From the NCBI RefSeq assembly GCF_029360725.1, contig NZ_JARKMY010000018.1, positions 62,001 through 126,000 of the forward strand: a stretch of DNA of 64,000 bases, read 5' to 3'. The notes under the pieces were generated by a model. The model had not been told where the DNA came from. It saw only the letters and a program-made list of their open reading frames with translations, and ran no database searches. Below are positions 7,997 to 16,114 of the stretch, piece after piece. This DNA comes from Chryseolinea sp. H1M3-3. GTDB taxonomy: Bacteria > Bacteroidota > Bacteroidia > Cytophagales > Cyclobacteriaceae. Position numbers and translations under genes: made by a program. Within the stretch, counting starts at the first letter, position 1. Every line of letters begins with the position of its first letter.

Positions 7997-8611
7997 ATGC
8001 GTCATACGATATTTATTTTTCTATTGATCCTCGTGGCGATACAAACTTATGCGCAACGACCAACTGTTGAGGAATATAAAATGCAGCAGGAACAATTAAA
8101 GAAATCAGCTTTGCTTCGCGAACTTGATTCAGGAGTCTACTACATGGATCTTGAAGCATACGCAACAGCAGATACTAAATTTCGGCACGTCCTTGAAAAC
8201 ATTAAAAGTGTTCCTTCTGATTTAACTTTTTATTTTGGCAAAAATTCTTTTTATCTTAAAAAGTATAAGCAAAGTATCGATTGGCTTACAAAATACATTC
8301 AACTAAAGGGAACGAATGGACAGTACTCAGAAGAATCTGCGTCATTACTCAAATTAGCAGAAACGGAGTACTTAAAAGAAAAATCGAATGAGCGGCAAAA
8401 AGCAGGGGAAGTTCTTTCATCCAATTACGATATCGACTGTGGGCCTTCGGGCAAAGTAACTTGCCCGGTATGTAAAGGTGACCATGTTGTGATTAAAAAA
8501 ACAGCTTTTGGATCTGAATACACAACATGTTCTTATTGCAATGAACATGGACTGCTTACTTGCGAACAATATAATCTTCTTCTGAGAGGAGAGCTTAAAA
8601 AAGCAAACTAA
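7997..8611 (+). CDS. Exported protein with helical-repeat body and C-terminal zinc-ribbon-like Cys cluster
   Basis: 204 residues. A clear signal peptide (about 1-19, ending TYA-Q). The middle (about 30-125) is helical with Tyr/Lys-rich pairs resembling TPR repeats. The C-terminal third has six cysteines in DnaJ-like spacing: CGPSGKVTCPVCKGD, then CSYCNEHGLLTC. These suggest a metal-binding ribbon in the periplasm or outside, or disulfides. The ATG abuts the stop of the ACMSD gene, so they share a transcript, though no functional link is evident. Not recognised as a named family. Confidence 0.8.
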   Translation: MRHTIFIFLLILVAIQTYAQRPTVEEYKMQQEQLKKSALLRELDSGVYYMDLEAYATADTKFRHVLENIKSVPSDLTFYFGKNSFYLKKYKQSIDWLTKYIQLKGTNGQYSEESASLLKLAETEYLKEKSNERQKAGEVLSSNYDIDCGPSGKVTCPVCKGDHVVIKKTAFGSEYTTCSYCNEHGLLTCEQYNLLLRGELKKAN

Positions 8612-8613
8612 TC

Positions 8614-8630
8614 AAGTTCGATCTGAACTT
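8614..8630 (+). terminator. Weak hairpin after the ACMSD pair
   Basis: AAGTTC / GAACTT stem with a 5-nt loop, followed by a T-rich stretch (TCTTTG, then TTTATTTTTTTC). The stem is AT-rich, so termination may be partial. Confidence 0.35.
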
Positions 8631-8701
8631 TCTTTGATTATTTATTTTTTTCTAGTACAATTAAAGTTGCAAAAAAGATTAACCTGCAATTAATCAGGCA
8701 T

Positions 8702-9754
8702 ATGGCACTGTATAACAGAGTAAACGGAAAAATTCTCAAAGAAAAAATGGCGATGGTATCCACCAATCGAACCACGATTTCTTTTTATAAATATCACCAC
8801 ATCCTTGACCCTAAAGAATTTCGCGACGAGTTATATAAAGGCCTTGAGTCACTGGAAGTACTAGGACGAATTTATATAGCAACGGAAGGAATAAATGCAC
8901 AGATCAGCGTACCAGAAGAACACTTCGATCGGTTTAAAAAATACTTATACAGCATCTCCTTTTTGAATCACGTTCGTCTAAACCTTGCAGTGCAAGACAA
9001 TGGAAAATCTTTTTTCAAATTAAAAATATTGGTCCGTAAAAAGATAGTAGCCGATGGGTTGGATGATTCTACGTTTGATGTAACAAACACCGGGATTCAT
9101 GTTAACGCGCGTGAATTTAATGCATTGGCCGATGATAAGGATACCATTATTGTTGACATGCGAAATCACTACGAAAGTGAAGTTGGCCATTTCAAAAATG
9201 CAATCTGTCCTAATGTCGATACGTTTCGGGAAGAGCTTCAAATAGTGGAAGACATCATGACCGATAGAAAGGATAAAAAATTGTTAATGTATTGTACCGG
9301 CGGAATCCGATGTGAAAAAGCCAGTGCGTGGATGAAACATCTTGGTTTTAAAAATGTTTTTCAATTGGATGGCGGCATCATTGAATACGCACGTCAAACC
9401 AAGGAGCAAGGCATTGAAAGTAAATTCATAGGAAAGAATTTTGTGTTTGACGAACGTCTCGGCGAACGAATAACCGAAGATATAATCGCTGTATGTCATC
9501 AGTGCGGCAAACCGTGCGATGATCATACGAATTGTAAAAACGATGGGTGCCATTTGTTGTTTATACAGTGTAAGGAATGTCGTGAGAAATTTGAAGGATG
9601 TTGTTCAGAAGCTTGCAGGGAAATTTTAACCATGCCGGTGGAAAAACAGAAGGAGATAAGAAAAGGTATTAATAAAGGAAGACAAGTTTTTAAAAAAGGC
9701 CGCTCAGAAAATATTCAATTCAAAGCTGATGCATCAAAAAAAACTTCTGCATGA
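8702..9754 (+). CDS. trhO: tRNA uridine(34) hydroxylase TrhO (rhodanese-like)
   Basis: 350 residues. N-terminal acylphosphatase-like domain (about 20-115, with LGRIYIATEGINAQISVP), a rhodanese domain (about 125-235) with the catalytic loop CTGGIRC, Cys198 being the active residue, and a C-terminal Cys-rich tail (CHQCGKPC, CKECREKFEGCC). This is the YceA/TrhO family, which makes 5-hydroxyuridine at the wobble position of tRNAs using O2. The start at 8702 is kept because the first residues resemble Bacteroidota homologues; a second in-frame ATG lies at 8747. The stop overlaps the next start (ATGA). Confidence 0.93.
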   Translation: MALYNRVNGKILKEKMAMVSTNRTTISFYKYHHILDPKEFRDELYKGLESLEVLGRIYIATEGINAQISVPEEHFDRFKKYLYSISFLNHVRLNLAVQDNGKSFFKLKILVRKKIVADGLDDSTFDVTNTGIHVNAREFNALADDKDTIIVDMRNHYESEVGHFKNAICPNVDTFREELQIVEDIMTDRKDKKLLMYCTGGIRCEKASAWMKHLGFKNVFQLDGGIIEYARQTKEQGIESKFIGKNFVFDERLGERITEDIIAVCHQCGKPCDDHTNCKNDGCHLLFIQCKECREKFEGCCSEACREILTMPVEKQKEIRKGINKGRQVFKKGRSENIQFKADASKKTSA

Positions 9755-10281
9755 CAATTCGTATTGGTATTATCAACGTGTCGGACCGAGCAAGCAAAGG
9801 CATCTATGAAGATATTCCGGGTAAGGCCATTGTTGAGGTTTTAACCGAATACATTAAAAGTCCCTGGGAAAAAGAGTATGCCGTGATCCCTGACGAACAG
9901 GCTCTCATTGAGCAGACGCTCATTGACATGGCTGATAACCGCAATTGTTGTTTGATTGTAACATCCGGAGGGACGGGTCCAGCAGTGCGAGACGTCACGC
10001 CAGAGGCCACGGAAGCCGTTTGCCAGAAGATTTTACCAGGCTTTGGAGAGCTCATGCGGGCAAAAAGTCTTACATACGTACCCACCGCAATCCTTTCACG
10101 CCAAACGGCAGGAATACGTAACCGATCTTTGATAGTGAATTTACCAGGAAAGCCAAAGTCTATACGGCAATGTTTAGAGGTTGTCTTTCCAGCGATCCCA
10201 TATTGCATTGACCTGCTAGAAGGACCGTTTATCGAGTGTAACGACGAGGCTGTAAAGGTTTTTCGGCCCCAATCAGTATAA
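9751..10281 (+). CDS. mogA: Molybdopterin adenylyltransferase (MogA/MoaB family)
   Basis: 176 residues. The MoCF-biosynthesis fold is shown by IGIINVSDRASKG at the start, the substrate-binding TSGGTGPAVRDVTPEAT loop (about 71-87) and the LPGKPKSIRQCLEVVFPAIP segment near the end. It activates molybdopterin by adenylation before metal insertion. It overlaps trhO by four bases and precedes an M23 peptidase by 10 bp. No other moa/moe genes are nearby. MogA and MoaB cannot be told apart with certainty from this sequence alone. Confidence 0.9.
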   Translation: MTIRIGIINVSDRASKGIYEDIPGKAIVEVLTEYIKSPWEKEYAVIPDEQALIEQTLIDMADNRNCCLIVTSGGTGPAVRDVTPEATEAVCQKILPGFGELMRAKSLTYVPTAILSRQTAGIRNRSLIVNLPGKPKSIRQCLEVVFPAIPYCIDLLEGPFIECNDEAVKVFRPQSV

Positions 10282-10291
10282 TTGCTAGGTT

Positions 10292-11278
10292 ATGGCACGT
10301 ATTAAATATTATTACGACACTGAGACCTGTAAATACGAGCGGGTAAAAGTAAAAACGAGCGATGTTATTCTTAACGCGCTGGGTATTCTTTCGCTTACAG
10401 TTGCCATGGCAGCAGGGCTGCTCACGGTATATTTGTACAGCAACTTATTCGAATCACCAAAAGAACTGATCTTAAAAAACGAAGTAAAAGAACTCGAATT
10501 TTATTATCAGAAGCTAACTAAAGATGTAAATCATCTCAGCAACATCCTGGATAACATTGAGCATCGCGATGATAACATCTATAGGGTCGTGCTGGGCGCT
10601 GAGCCAATTGAAAAGTCAGTACGTCATGCCGGTGTGGGCGGTACCGATCGTTACGCAGACATTAAGGAGAAAGATATTGCTCATGAAGATCTGGTCATTT
10701 CATTAAATGAAAAGGTTGATCACTTAAGAAGAAAATTATACATTGAATCTAAGTCTCAGGATGAAGTTGTTTCATTAGCAGAGAAAAAAGAAAAATTATA
10801 CGCGGCGATTCCTGCCATTCAACCAGTATCGAACAAACAATTGCATGCACTGGCTTCCGGATATGGATGGCGAACACATCCTATTTACAAGGTTAAGAAA
10901 ATGCACTCTGGTATAGACTTCGCTGCATCGATTGGTACACCCATTTACGCCACAGCAGATGGAACAGTCGCGCAGGTGAGTGTGAAATTTAGTGGTTATG
11001 GAAAAATGGTAGAAGTAGATCACGGCTTTGGATATCGCACGCGATATGCCCACATGCATGAATTTGCAGTTCGATCAGGACAAAATGTTAAACGTGGTGA
11101 CTTGATCGGTTACGTTGGGAACACGGGTATGTCAACTGCACCACACCTTCACTATGAAGTTCTGATCAATGGCAGCCAAGTGGACCCTGTTCATTATTTC
11201 TATAATGACCTTTCTCCATCTGAATATGAAAAAGTTTTAGAACTGGCGTCCATAGAGAATCAATCCCTGGGAATGTAA
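10292..11278 (+). CDS. M23 family metallopeptidase, membrane anchored
   Basis: 328 residues. A short cytoplasmic N-terminus, one membrane helix (about 27-50), a coiled-coil region (about 58-95 and 130-170), then the LytM/M23 domain (about 180-310). The zinc motif is complete: His205 and Asp209 (HSGID) and His285/His287 (HLHYE), with His254/His256 in between. It should cut peptide cross-links in peptidoglycan, or act as an activator in cell division or envelope growth. Last gene of the trhO-mogA run; a strong terminator follows 22 bp later. Confidence 0.92.
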   Translation: MARIKYYYDTETCKYERVKVKTSDVILNALGILSLTVAMAAGLLTVYLYSNLFESPKELILKNEVKELEFYYQKLTKDVNHLSNILDNIEHRDDNIYRVVLGAEPIEKSVRHAGVGGTDRYADIKEKDIAHEDLVISLNEKVDHLRRKLYIESKSQDEVVSLAEKKEKLYAAIPAIQPVSNKQLHALASGYGWRTHPIYKVKKMHSGIDFAASIGTPIYATADGTVAQVSVKFSGYGKMVEVDHGFGYRTRYAHMHEFAVRSGQNVKRGDLIGYVGNTGMSTAPHLHYEVLINGSQVDPVHYFYNDLSPSEYEKVLELASIENQSLGM

Positions 11279-11300
11279 CAGTATTTGTGATTTAAAATCC

Positions 11301-11326
11301 GAAACCCGAAGTCACCTTCGGGTTTC
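11301..11326 (+). terminator. Rho-independent terminator
   Basis: Perfect 11-bp stem GAAACCCGAAG / CTTCGGGTTTC with loop TCAC, followed by seven T. It closes the trhO-mogA-M23 unit. Confidence 0.9.
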
Positions 11327-11356
11327 TTTTTTTAAATTGCCTTTACCTTAGCGCTT

Positions 11357-12286
11357 ATGCTCTTCCGTTTAATTTGGTCCTGCTTAATGCTGTTCTCATC
11401 TTGCGTGGCCTTTTCTCAAGGTTGCAGCGATGCCGGATTCTGCACGATGGGCGCAATGAAACCAGACCAGCCCTTCAACAAAAAATTAGCGATTAAACTT
11501 CGTTCAATTGAAATGGGGTTTTACCGGGGTACAACGCCCCTGACGCCTATCATATACGTTGCGACATTAGATTTTAATTTTAGTCTGAATGCAAAAACAG
11601 CGTTCCAGGTGAAGCTACCCTACCAGGCAGTCCATGGGCAACTAGCAAACACCTCCGGCGTGGGCGATATTTCGTTGTGTATAACGCGCACGTTACTCAA
11701 TACCGAGAAGTTCGATATTAACTTTTCAATCGGAGGGAAAATTCCAACCAATTCGTCAGACAAGGATGCGGGAGGATATCCTTTGCCGATGTATTATCAA
11801 ACTAGTTTAGGTACTTATGATTTTATAACGGGTATATCCTTGATTAGCAGAAACTGGTTATTGGCCACTGGAATTCAGCACCCGTTTAACAGAAATGACA
11901 ATCAATTTCTTTGGGAAGCCTGGAAAGGAACAAGTGAGGAAGGCTACATCAATCTTTATAATCAAGCGAGAGCGCTCAAGAGAGGCACTGACATCATGCT
12001 ACGCGTTGAACGCAACTGGCGCTTTTCGCGTCTGAATTTTTCGTTAGGTTTACTTCCAATCTATCGGATCAATAACGACGAGATTACGGTAGCCAATGGA
12101 ACTCGATCAACACCTAAAGGTGCACGGGGATTAGCCTTGTCAGGAATATTTACTACCGGTTATAGTTTTAATGTAAAGACCGGTGTGAAGCTTTTAATCG
12201 GACATAAAATTATTCAACGCGATAATAATCCCGATGGCCTGACCCGGGAGCTTGTTACCACGGTTGGCTATTACTACCGTTTCTGA
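11357..12286 (+). CDS. Exported outer-membrane beta-barrel-like protein
   Basis: 309 residues. A signal peptide (about 1-21, ending AFSQ) is followed by a small Cys/Met-containing segment (GCSDAGFCTMGAMKP) and then amphipathic strands up to a C-terminal VGYYYRF, the aromatic end typical of outer-membrane barrels. The gene stops 1 bp before the CHAT-domain gene, so the two are co-transcribed. Function unknown; a channel or surface partner of the CHAT protein is possible but only inferred from position. The GCSDAGFC element looks conserved in Bacteroidota proteins, to my memory. Confidence 0.8.
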   Translation: MLFRLIWSCLMLFSSCVAFSQGCSDAGFCTMGAMKPDQPFNKKLAIKLRSIEMGFYRGTTPLTPIIYVATLDFNFSLNAKTAFQVKLPYQAVHGQLANTSGVGDISLCITRTLLNTEKFDINFSIGGKIPTNSSDKDAGGYPLPMYYQTSLGTYDFITGISLISRNWLLATGIQHPFNRNDNQFLWEAWKGTSEEGYINLYNQARALKRGTDIMLRVERNWRFSRLNFSLGLLPIYRINNDEITVANGTRSTPKGARGLALSGIFTTGYSFNVKTGVKLLIGHKIIQRDNNPDGLTRELVTTVGYYYRF

Positions 12287-12287
12287 T

Positions 12288-14969
12288 ATGAAGAAATATT
12301 TTCTGTCCTTCGTTCTCTTTGCCCTGAGTTTGTTGACGCTTGCTCAGGAGACTATCACAACCGTTGATTCCTTACTCTATGATTCGAAGTTTGACCTCGC
12401 ACTCACACAATTAGATCTTCTGTTGAAGAAGAAAATCAATCAAGAGCAACACGTAATTCTCGAAAATAAAAAGGCGGAAATCTTAATTCGTGCTGGAAAA
12501 TTCGATGATGCAGAAAGAGTGTTGGAAAGTATTATACTAAAACCTTCGACTTCCAATACTCAAGTGATTACGGAAACTAACCGGGGGTTTCTTTTTTTAA
12601 ACCAGGGACGAAATGATTTAGCATTAACAACCTTGCAGCAAGCGTTAATAAACATTGAGAACCAGAACAAGCAGAACTCCCTTGAGGGAGCTCAACTTCT
12701 TTCATATCTCGGAAATTTATATCTGGCTACCGGAAAATATTCTCAGGCAGAAGAACAGTTTAGCATGGCGCTGACTATTCGCCGGAATTTTGTAAAAGAG
12801 AATAGCGAGCTGATTGCGGCCTCGTACAATGACCTTGGCTTAGTGTATAGCACGACAGACGCAGATAAAGCGCTCGACTATTATGAGAAAGCCTTGATCA
12901 TCTATGAACGGATTCACGGAAAAAATAACCCTAAAATTGCCATCGCGAATACCAATATGGGTTTTGTATACCGGACATTGGAGTTTTATGGTGATGCCAT
13001 TAACAATTTTGAATCAGCACTGGTGATCTGGGAAAAGATTTATCCAGAACCACATCCGACAAAAGCATTCATTCTTTTTAACCTGGGTCAGACCTATTTA
13101 AAAATGAGGAATGAAAATTCTGCTGAAGGTTATTACAACAGGGCACTGAATATGTATCAGGATTCCTATGGAAAAAAGCATCCTGAGATAGCCACGGTGT
13201 TGAACGCCATTGGCAGCTTAAAATTGTCAGGAGGAAAATTCAATGAAGCCTTGGAACATTTTCAACAGGCACTCATCGCAAATGTGAGCGACTTCAGTAA
13301 CTCCAGTCTGAAGTCGAATCCGAAGCTGAAAACTTACTACAGCGGCAACATTCTGCTTTTTTCGCTTTTGCATAAAGCCGAGGCGCTGGAGGCACGACAC
13401 TTCAACAAATCACTTAAATTTAACGAGCTTTCTTTAGCGTTAAACACACTTCAACTTTGCGATAGCTTAATCGATAATCTCCGGCAGCAGATTAACAACG
13501 AAAGCGACAAAATTCTATTGGGTACGATTGCTACCGACGTGTATGGAGCAGGCGTTAGAATCGCGTATGAGGCCGGCCAGGTTGCAGCGAAAAAAAAGAC
13601 ATGGTTTGAACTCGCGTTCTTCTTTGCTGAAAAAAGTAAATCCGCCGTTTTACTGGAAGCAATTTCTGATTCAAATGCCAAATCATTTTCCGGTATTCCC
13701 AACGATTTATTAGAGCAAGAGAAAAAGTTAAAAGCGGAAATTGCTTTAACAGCACAAAAGCTTTCTTTGAAGCCCTCCGAATCAGAGGAGAAATATTTGC
13801 GCCAGGTTCACTTTAATTTAAACCGTAACTATCAAAATTTTATCAAGGAACTGGAGGAAAAATTTCCTGTTTATTATAACCTTCGATTTAACGTCGCTAC
13901 GCCGGCGATCAAAAGCCTGCAGGAAAAATTGGATACTCAGACGGCTATTGTAAGTTATTTTACAGATGACAAGAACAACAGGCTGTATGTTTTTCAGATC
14001 ACCACGTCAAAATTCCGCGTAGATTCACACCAACTGACAAAAGAATTCGACCGAAACCTCAGCGGGCTGCGAAATAGTTTGGTCTTTAATGACTTGTTAA
14101 CATATAAAACTGCGGCAATAGATCTTTCGGAATTGCTGATCCCCAAAAAAATACCGTTGAAGGTGAAGGAGCTTGTAGTCCTTCCAACGGGCAGGCTAAG
14201 CATTGTTCCATTTGAAACGCTTTTTCATAAAAAGATCAGAGCTGAAAGTCAATGGGAAGATTTCCCCTACCTCATTCAAAGATACAGCGTTAGATATGAA
14301 TTCTCCGCGGCACTCATACTTCAGAAATCCAAAACCGAAAGGCCCGGTACGACTTCCATTTTTCTTTGTGCACCTGTTACGTTCCAAAAAGATGGTTTAG
14401 CCGAATTACCAGGCACTGAAGCCGAAGTAAAAGAAATTTCGCAGCTTTTCACATCGAAGAATTTAGCCAGCGAGTTGGTCATTGGAAAGGACGCGGCTGA
14501 GACAAGAGTGAAACAAGGTGCATTAAAAGATTTTAGTTACGTGCATTTTGCTACACACGGCGTAGTGGATGAAACCAACCCTGAGCTCTCCAGAATTTAT
14601 CTTAACGCAACGGCTAACGCTGAAGATGGCAATTTGTACGCTAGTGAAATTTACAATATGGAACTTAAAGCCGATCTGGTAACATTATCTGCCTGTCAAA
14701 CTGGGTTGGGAAAAATTTCAAAAGGCGAAGGGGTCATCGGCTTATCACGTGCACTCGTATATGCGGGATCAAAAAATATTGTCGTCTCATTTTGGAGCGT
14801 AGCGGATCAGTCGACTGCAAGCCTGATGAAAATATTTTATCGACACCTGCTAAACAATACTCAAGGAAATTTCGGCAAAGCACTTCAAGAAGCTAAGTTA
14901 GCGTTGCTTCATGAGAAAAAGTATGCTGCCCCTTATTACTGGGGGCCATTCATCTTAATAGGGTTTTAG
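12288..14969 (+). CDS. Exported TPR-CHAT domain protein
   Basis: 893 residues from the ATG at 12288, which gives a clean signal peptide (MKKYFLSFVLFALSLLTLAQ); an upstream in-frame ATG at 12252 lies inside the previous gene and is rejected. Residues about 25-380 hold seven to eight TPR units (for example ASYNDLGLVYSTTDADKALD). The C-terminal third is a CHAT domain, a caspase-like protease fold, with both catalytic positions present: His757 (FATHG) and Cys803 (SACQTGLG). Such proteins can be true proteases or inactive scaffolds. Export to the periplasm or surface and pairing with a barrel protein set it apart from cytoplasmic CHAT proteins of defence systems. Confidence 0.92.
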   Translation: MKKYFLSFVLFALSLLTLAQETITTVDSLLYDSKFDLALTQLDLLLKKKINQEQHVILENKKAEILIRAGKFDDAERVLESIILKPSTSNTQVITETNRGFLFLNQGRNDLALTTLQQALINIENQNKQNSLEGAQLLSYLGNLYLATGKYSQAEEQFSMALTIRRNFVKENSELIAASYNDLGLVYSTTDADKALDYYEKALIIYERIHGKNNPKIAIANTNMGFVYRTLEFYGDAINNFESALVIWEKIYPEPHPTKAFILFNLGQTYLKMRNENSAEGYYNRALNMYQDSYGKKHPEIATVLNAIGSLKLSGGKFNEALEHFQQALIANVSDFSNSSLKSNPKLKTYYSGNILLFSLLHKAEALEARHFNKSLKFNELSLALNTLQLCDSLIDNLRQQINNESDKILLGTIATDVYGAGVRIAYEAGQVAAKKKTWFELAFFFAEKSKSAVLLEAISDSNAKSFSGIPNDLLEQEKKLKAEIALTAQKLSLKPSESEEKYLRQVHFNLNRNYQNFIKELEEKFPVYYNLRFNVATPAIKSLQEKLDTQTAIVSYFTDDKNNRLYVFQITTSKFRVDSHQLTKEFDRNLSGLRNSLVFNDLLTYKTAAIDLSELLIPKKIPLKVKELVVLPTGRLSIVPFETLFHKKIRAESQWEDFPYLIQRYSVRYEFSAALILQKSKTERPGTTSIFLCAPVTFQKDGLAELPGTEAEVKEISQLFTSKNLASELVIGKDAAETRVKQGALKDFSYVHFATHGVVDETNPELSRIYLNATANAEDGNLYASEIYNMELKADLVTLSACQTGLGKISKGEGVIGLSRALVYAGSKNIVVSFWSVADQSTASLMKIFYRHLLNNTQGNFGKALQEAKLALLHEKKYAAPYYWGPFILIGF

Positions 14970-14977
14970 TGCAAACT

Positions 14978-15226
14978 TCAAGCAACCAAGAATACTAACG
15001 CTTCGGAGTAAAGGTCACTTAAAATAAAAAACTCTGGAGTATTTTTGGATTTAAATGTCGGTGAGGTAGCGTGATCGCGCGACGTTGGATGGGAATATCT
15101 ATGAGCAGCTTCGTCAACAGAAGCCGGAGAGTTTATTCTGCCCATACAGTAGCGTGTGTTCTTAATCACACCTACTGTAAGGAGCAGATAAACACATGTG
15201 AACGCTATGGCAAAAAGCTTTTTCAC
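14978..15226 (-). CDS. Small exported protein, HYC-family-like N-terminus
   Basis: 82 residues, convergent with the CHAT gene (8 bp apart). A hydrophobic signal (about 1-20) is followed by NTRYCMGRINS, which resembles the H-Y-C motif opening of a small Bacteroidota exported family (HYC_CC_PP), with Arg in place of His. The later CC motif of that family is missing; the remainder is polar and His/Ser-rich. It may be a decayed member, an unrelated secreted peptide, or chance. The good signal peptide and isolated position favour a real gene. Confidence 0.5.
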   Translation of the reverse strand: MKKLFAIAFTCVYLLLTVGVIKNTRYCMGRINSPASVDEAAHRYSHPTSRDHATSPTFKSKNTPEFFILSDLYSEALVFLVA

Positions 15227-15449
15227 TTGTGGAGAACTTTAAAGTAATACCATAAGTTTCAATTTTCCTAAAGAATCTTTTAAACTTTGGAAAGCCTGAA
15301 AAATTGTCTTTTTTGCAGCGATTTTAAGATCGTCCAATGACATAATTGCATTATAAAATAATTTATCCATTCATATAAGGTATTGATTTTCAGTATATTA
15401 AGTGTTATCCACAAATGATCCACAATTTAAACTTCCCAAGAAGGCAAGC

Positions 15450-16100
15450 ATGATCGAAGACAATTATAAGTTGCGAGGATTGCGCAATAAATTGGTTAAG
15501 AAGTTAAGGGAAAAAGGCATTACTAATGAAGAAGTATTGACCGCTATTGGCAAGGTACCCCGTCATGTTTTCTTCGAAAACGCACTCATTGACCATGCCT
15601 ATCAGGACAAAGCCTTCCCCATCGGCGAAGGGCAAACGATTTCACAGCCTTATACAGTAGCCTTTCAATCTGAGAAGTTGGAGATTAAACCCGGCGACAA
15701 AGTCCTGGAAATAGGCACAGGCTCCGGTTATCAAGCTTGCATACTGCTCGAGCTCGGCGCAAAGGTTTATACCATTGAGTACAATCGGAAGCTCTATGAA
15801 ACCGTAAAAGACTTTTTACCGAGGTTAGGTTATCGACCTTATTTTTTTCACGGCGACGGTTCCAAGGGTTTACCATCCAAAGCACCATTCAACAAAATCA
15901 TTGTAACGGCTGGGGCACCCGTCGTTCCATCAGCATTGACAGACCAGCTATCAGAAGGGGGAATTCTCGTGATACCTGTGGGAGACCGAGAGAAGCAATC
16001 CATGCTTCAAATTCGAAAGCAGGGTGGAAAGCTCGTTAAAAAAGAGTTTGCCAATTTTGCTTTTGTCCCACTTCTCGGTGAACAAGGTTGGAAAGGTTAG
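15450..16100 (+). CDS. pcm: Protein-L-isoaspartate O-methyltransferase
   Basis: 216 residues from the ATG at 15450; a GTG start 48 bp upstream would add 16 unconserved residues. The enzyme repairs isoaspartyl residues in aged proteins using SAM. Visible marks are RHVFFENALIDHAYQDKAFPIGEGQTISQP near the N-terminus (given in part: PIGEGQTISQP), the SAM loop VLEIGTGSGYQA (about 84-95) and the VTAGAPVVP segment. Single gene, with thrC convergent 14 bp away. About 220 bp of AT-rich DNA lies upstream without a clear promoter match. Confidence 0.93.
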   Translation: MIEDNYKLRGLRNKLVKKLREKGITNEEVLTAIGKVPRHVFFENALIDHAYQDKAFPIGEGQTISQPYTVAFQSEKLEIKPGDKVLEIGTGSGYQACILLELGAKVYTIEYNRKLYETVKDFLPRLGYRPYFFHGDGSKGLPSKAPFNKIIVTAGAPVVPSALTDQLSEGGILVIPVGDREKQSMLQIRKQGGKLVKKEFANFAFVPLLGEQGWKG

Positions 16101-16114
16101 TACGCTTCACTAGG

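Noticed and set aside
9804-10208. 134-residue minus frame inside mogA
   Set aside because: Antisense image of a well-supported gene.
11357-14969. CHAT protein as part of an anti-phage system
   Set aside because: Signal peptides on both proteins place them outside the cytoplasm and no gasdermin, nuclease or other defence genes are near.
15402-15449. GTG start of pcm
   Set aside because: ATG at 15450 gives the normal length and the upstream residues look unconserved.
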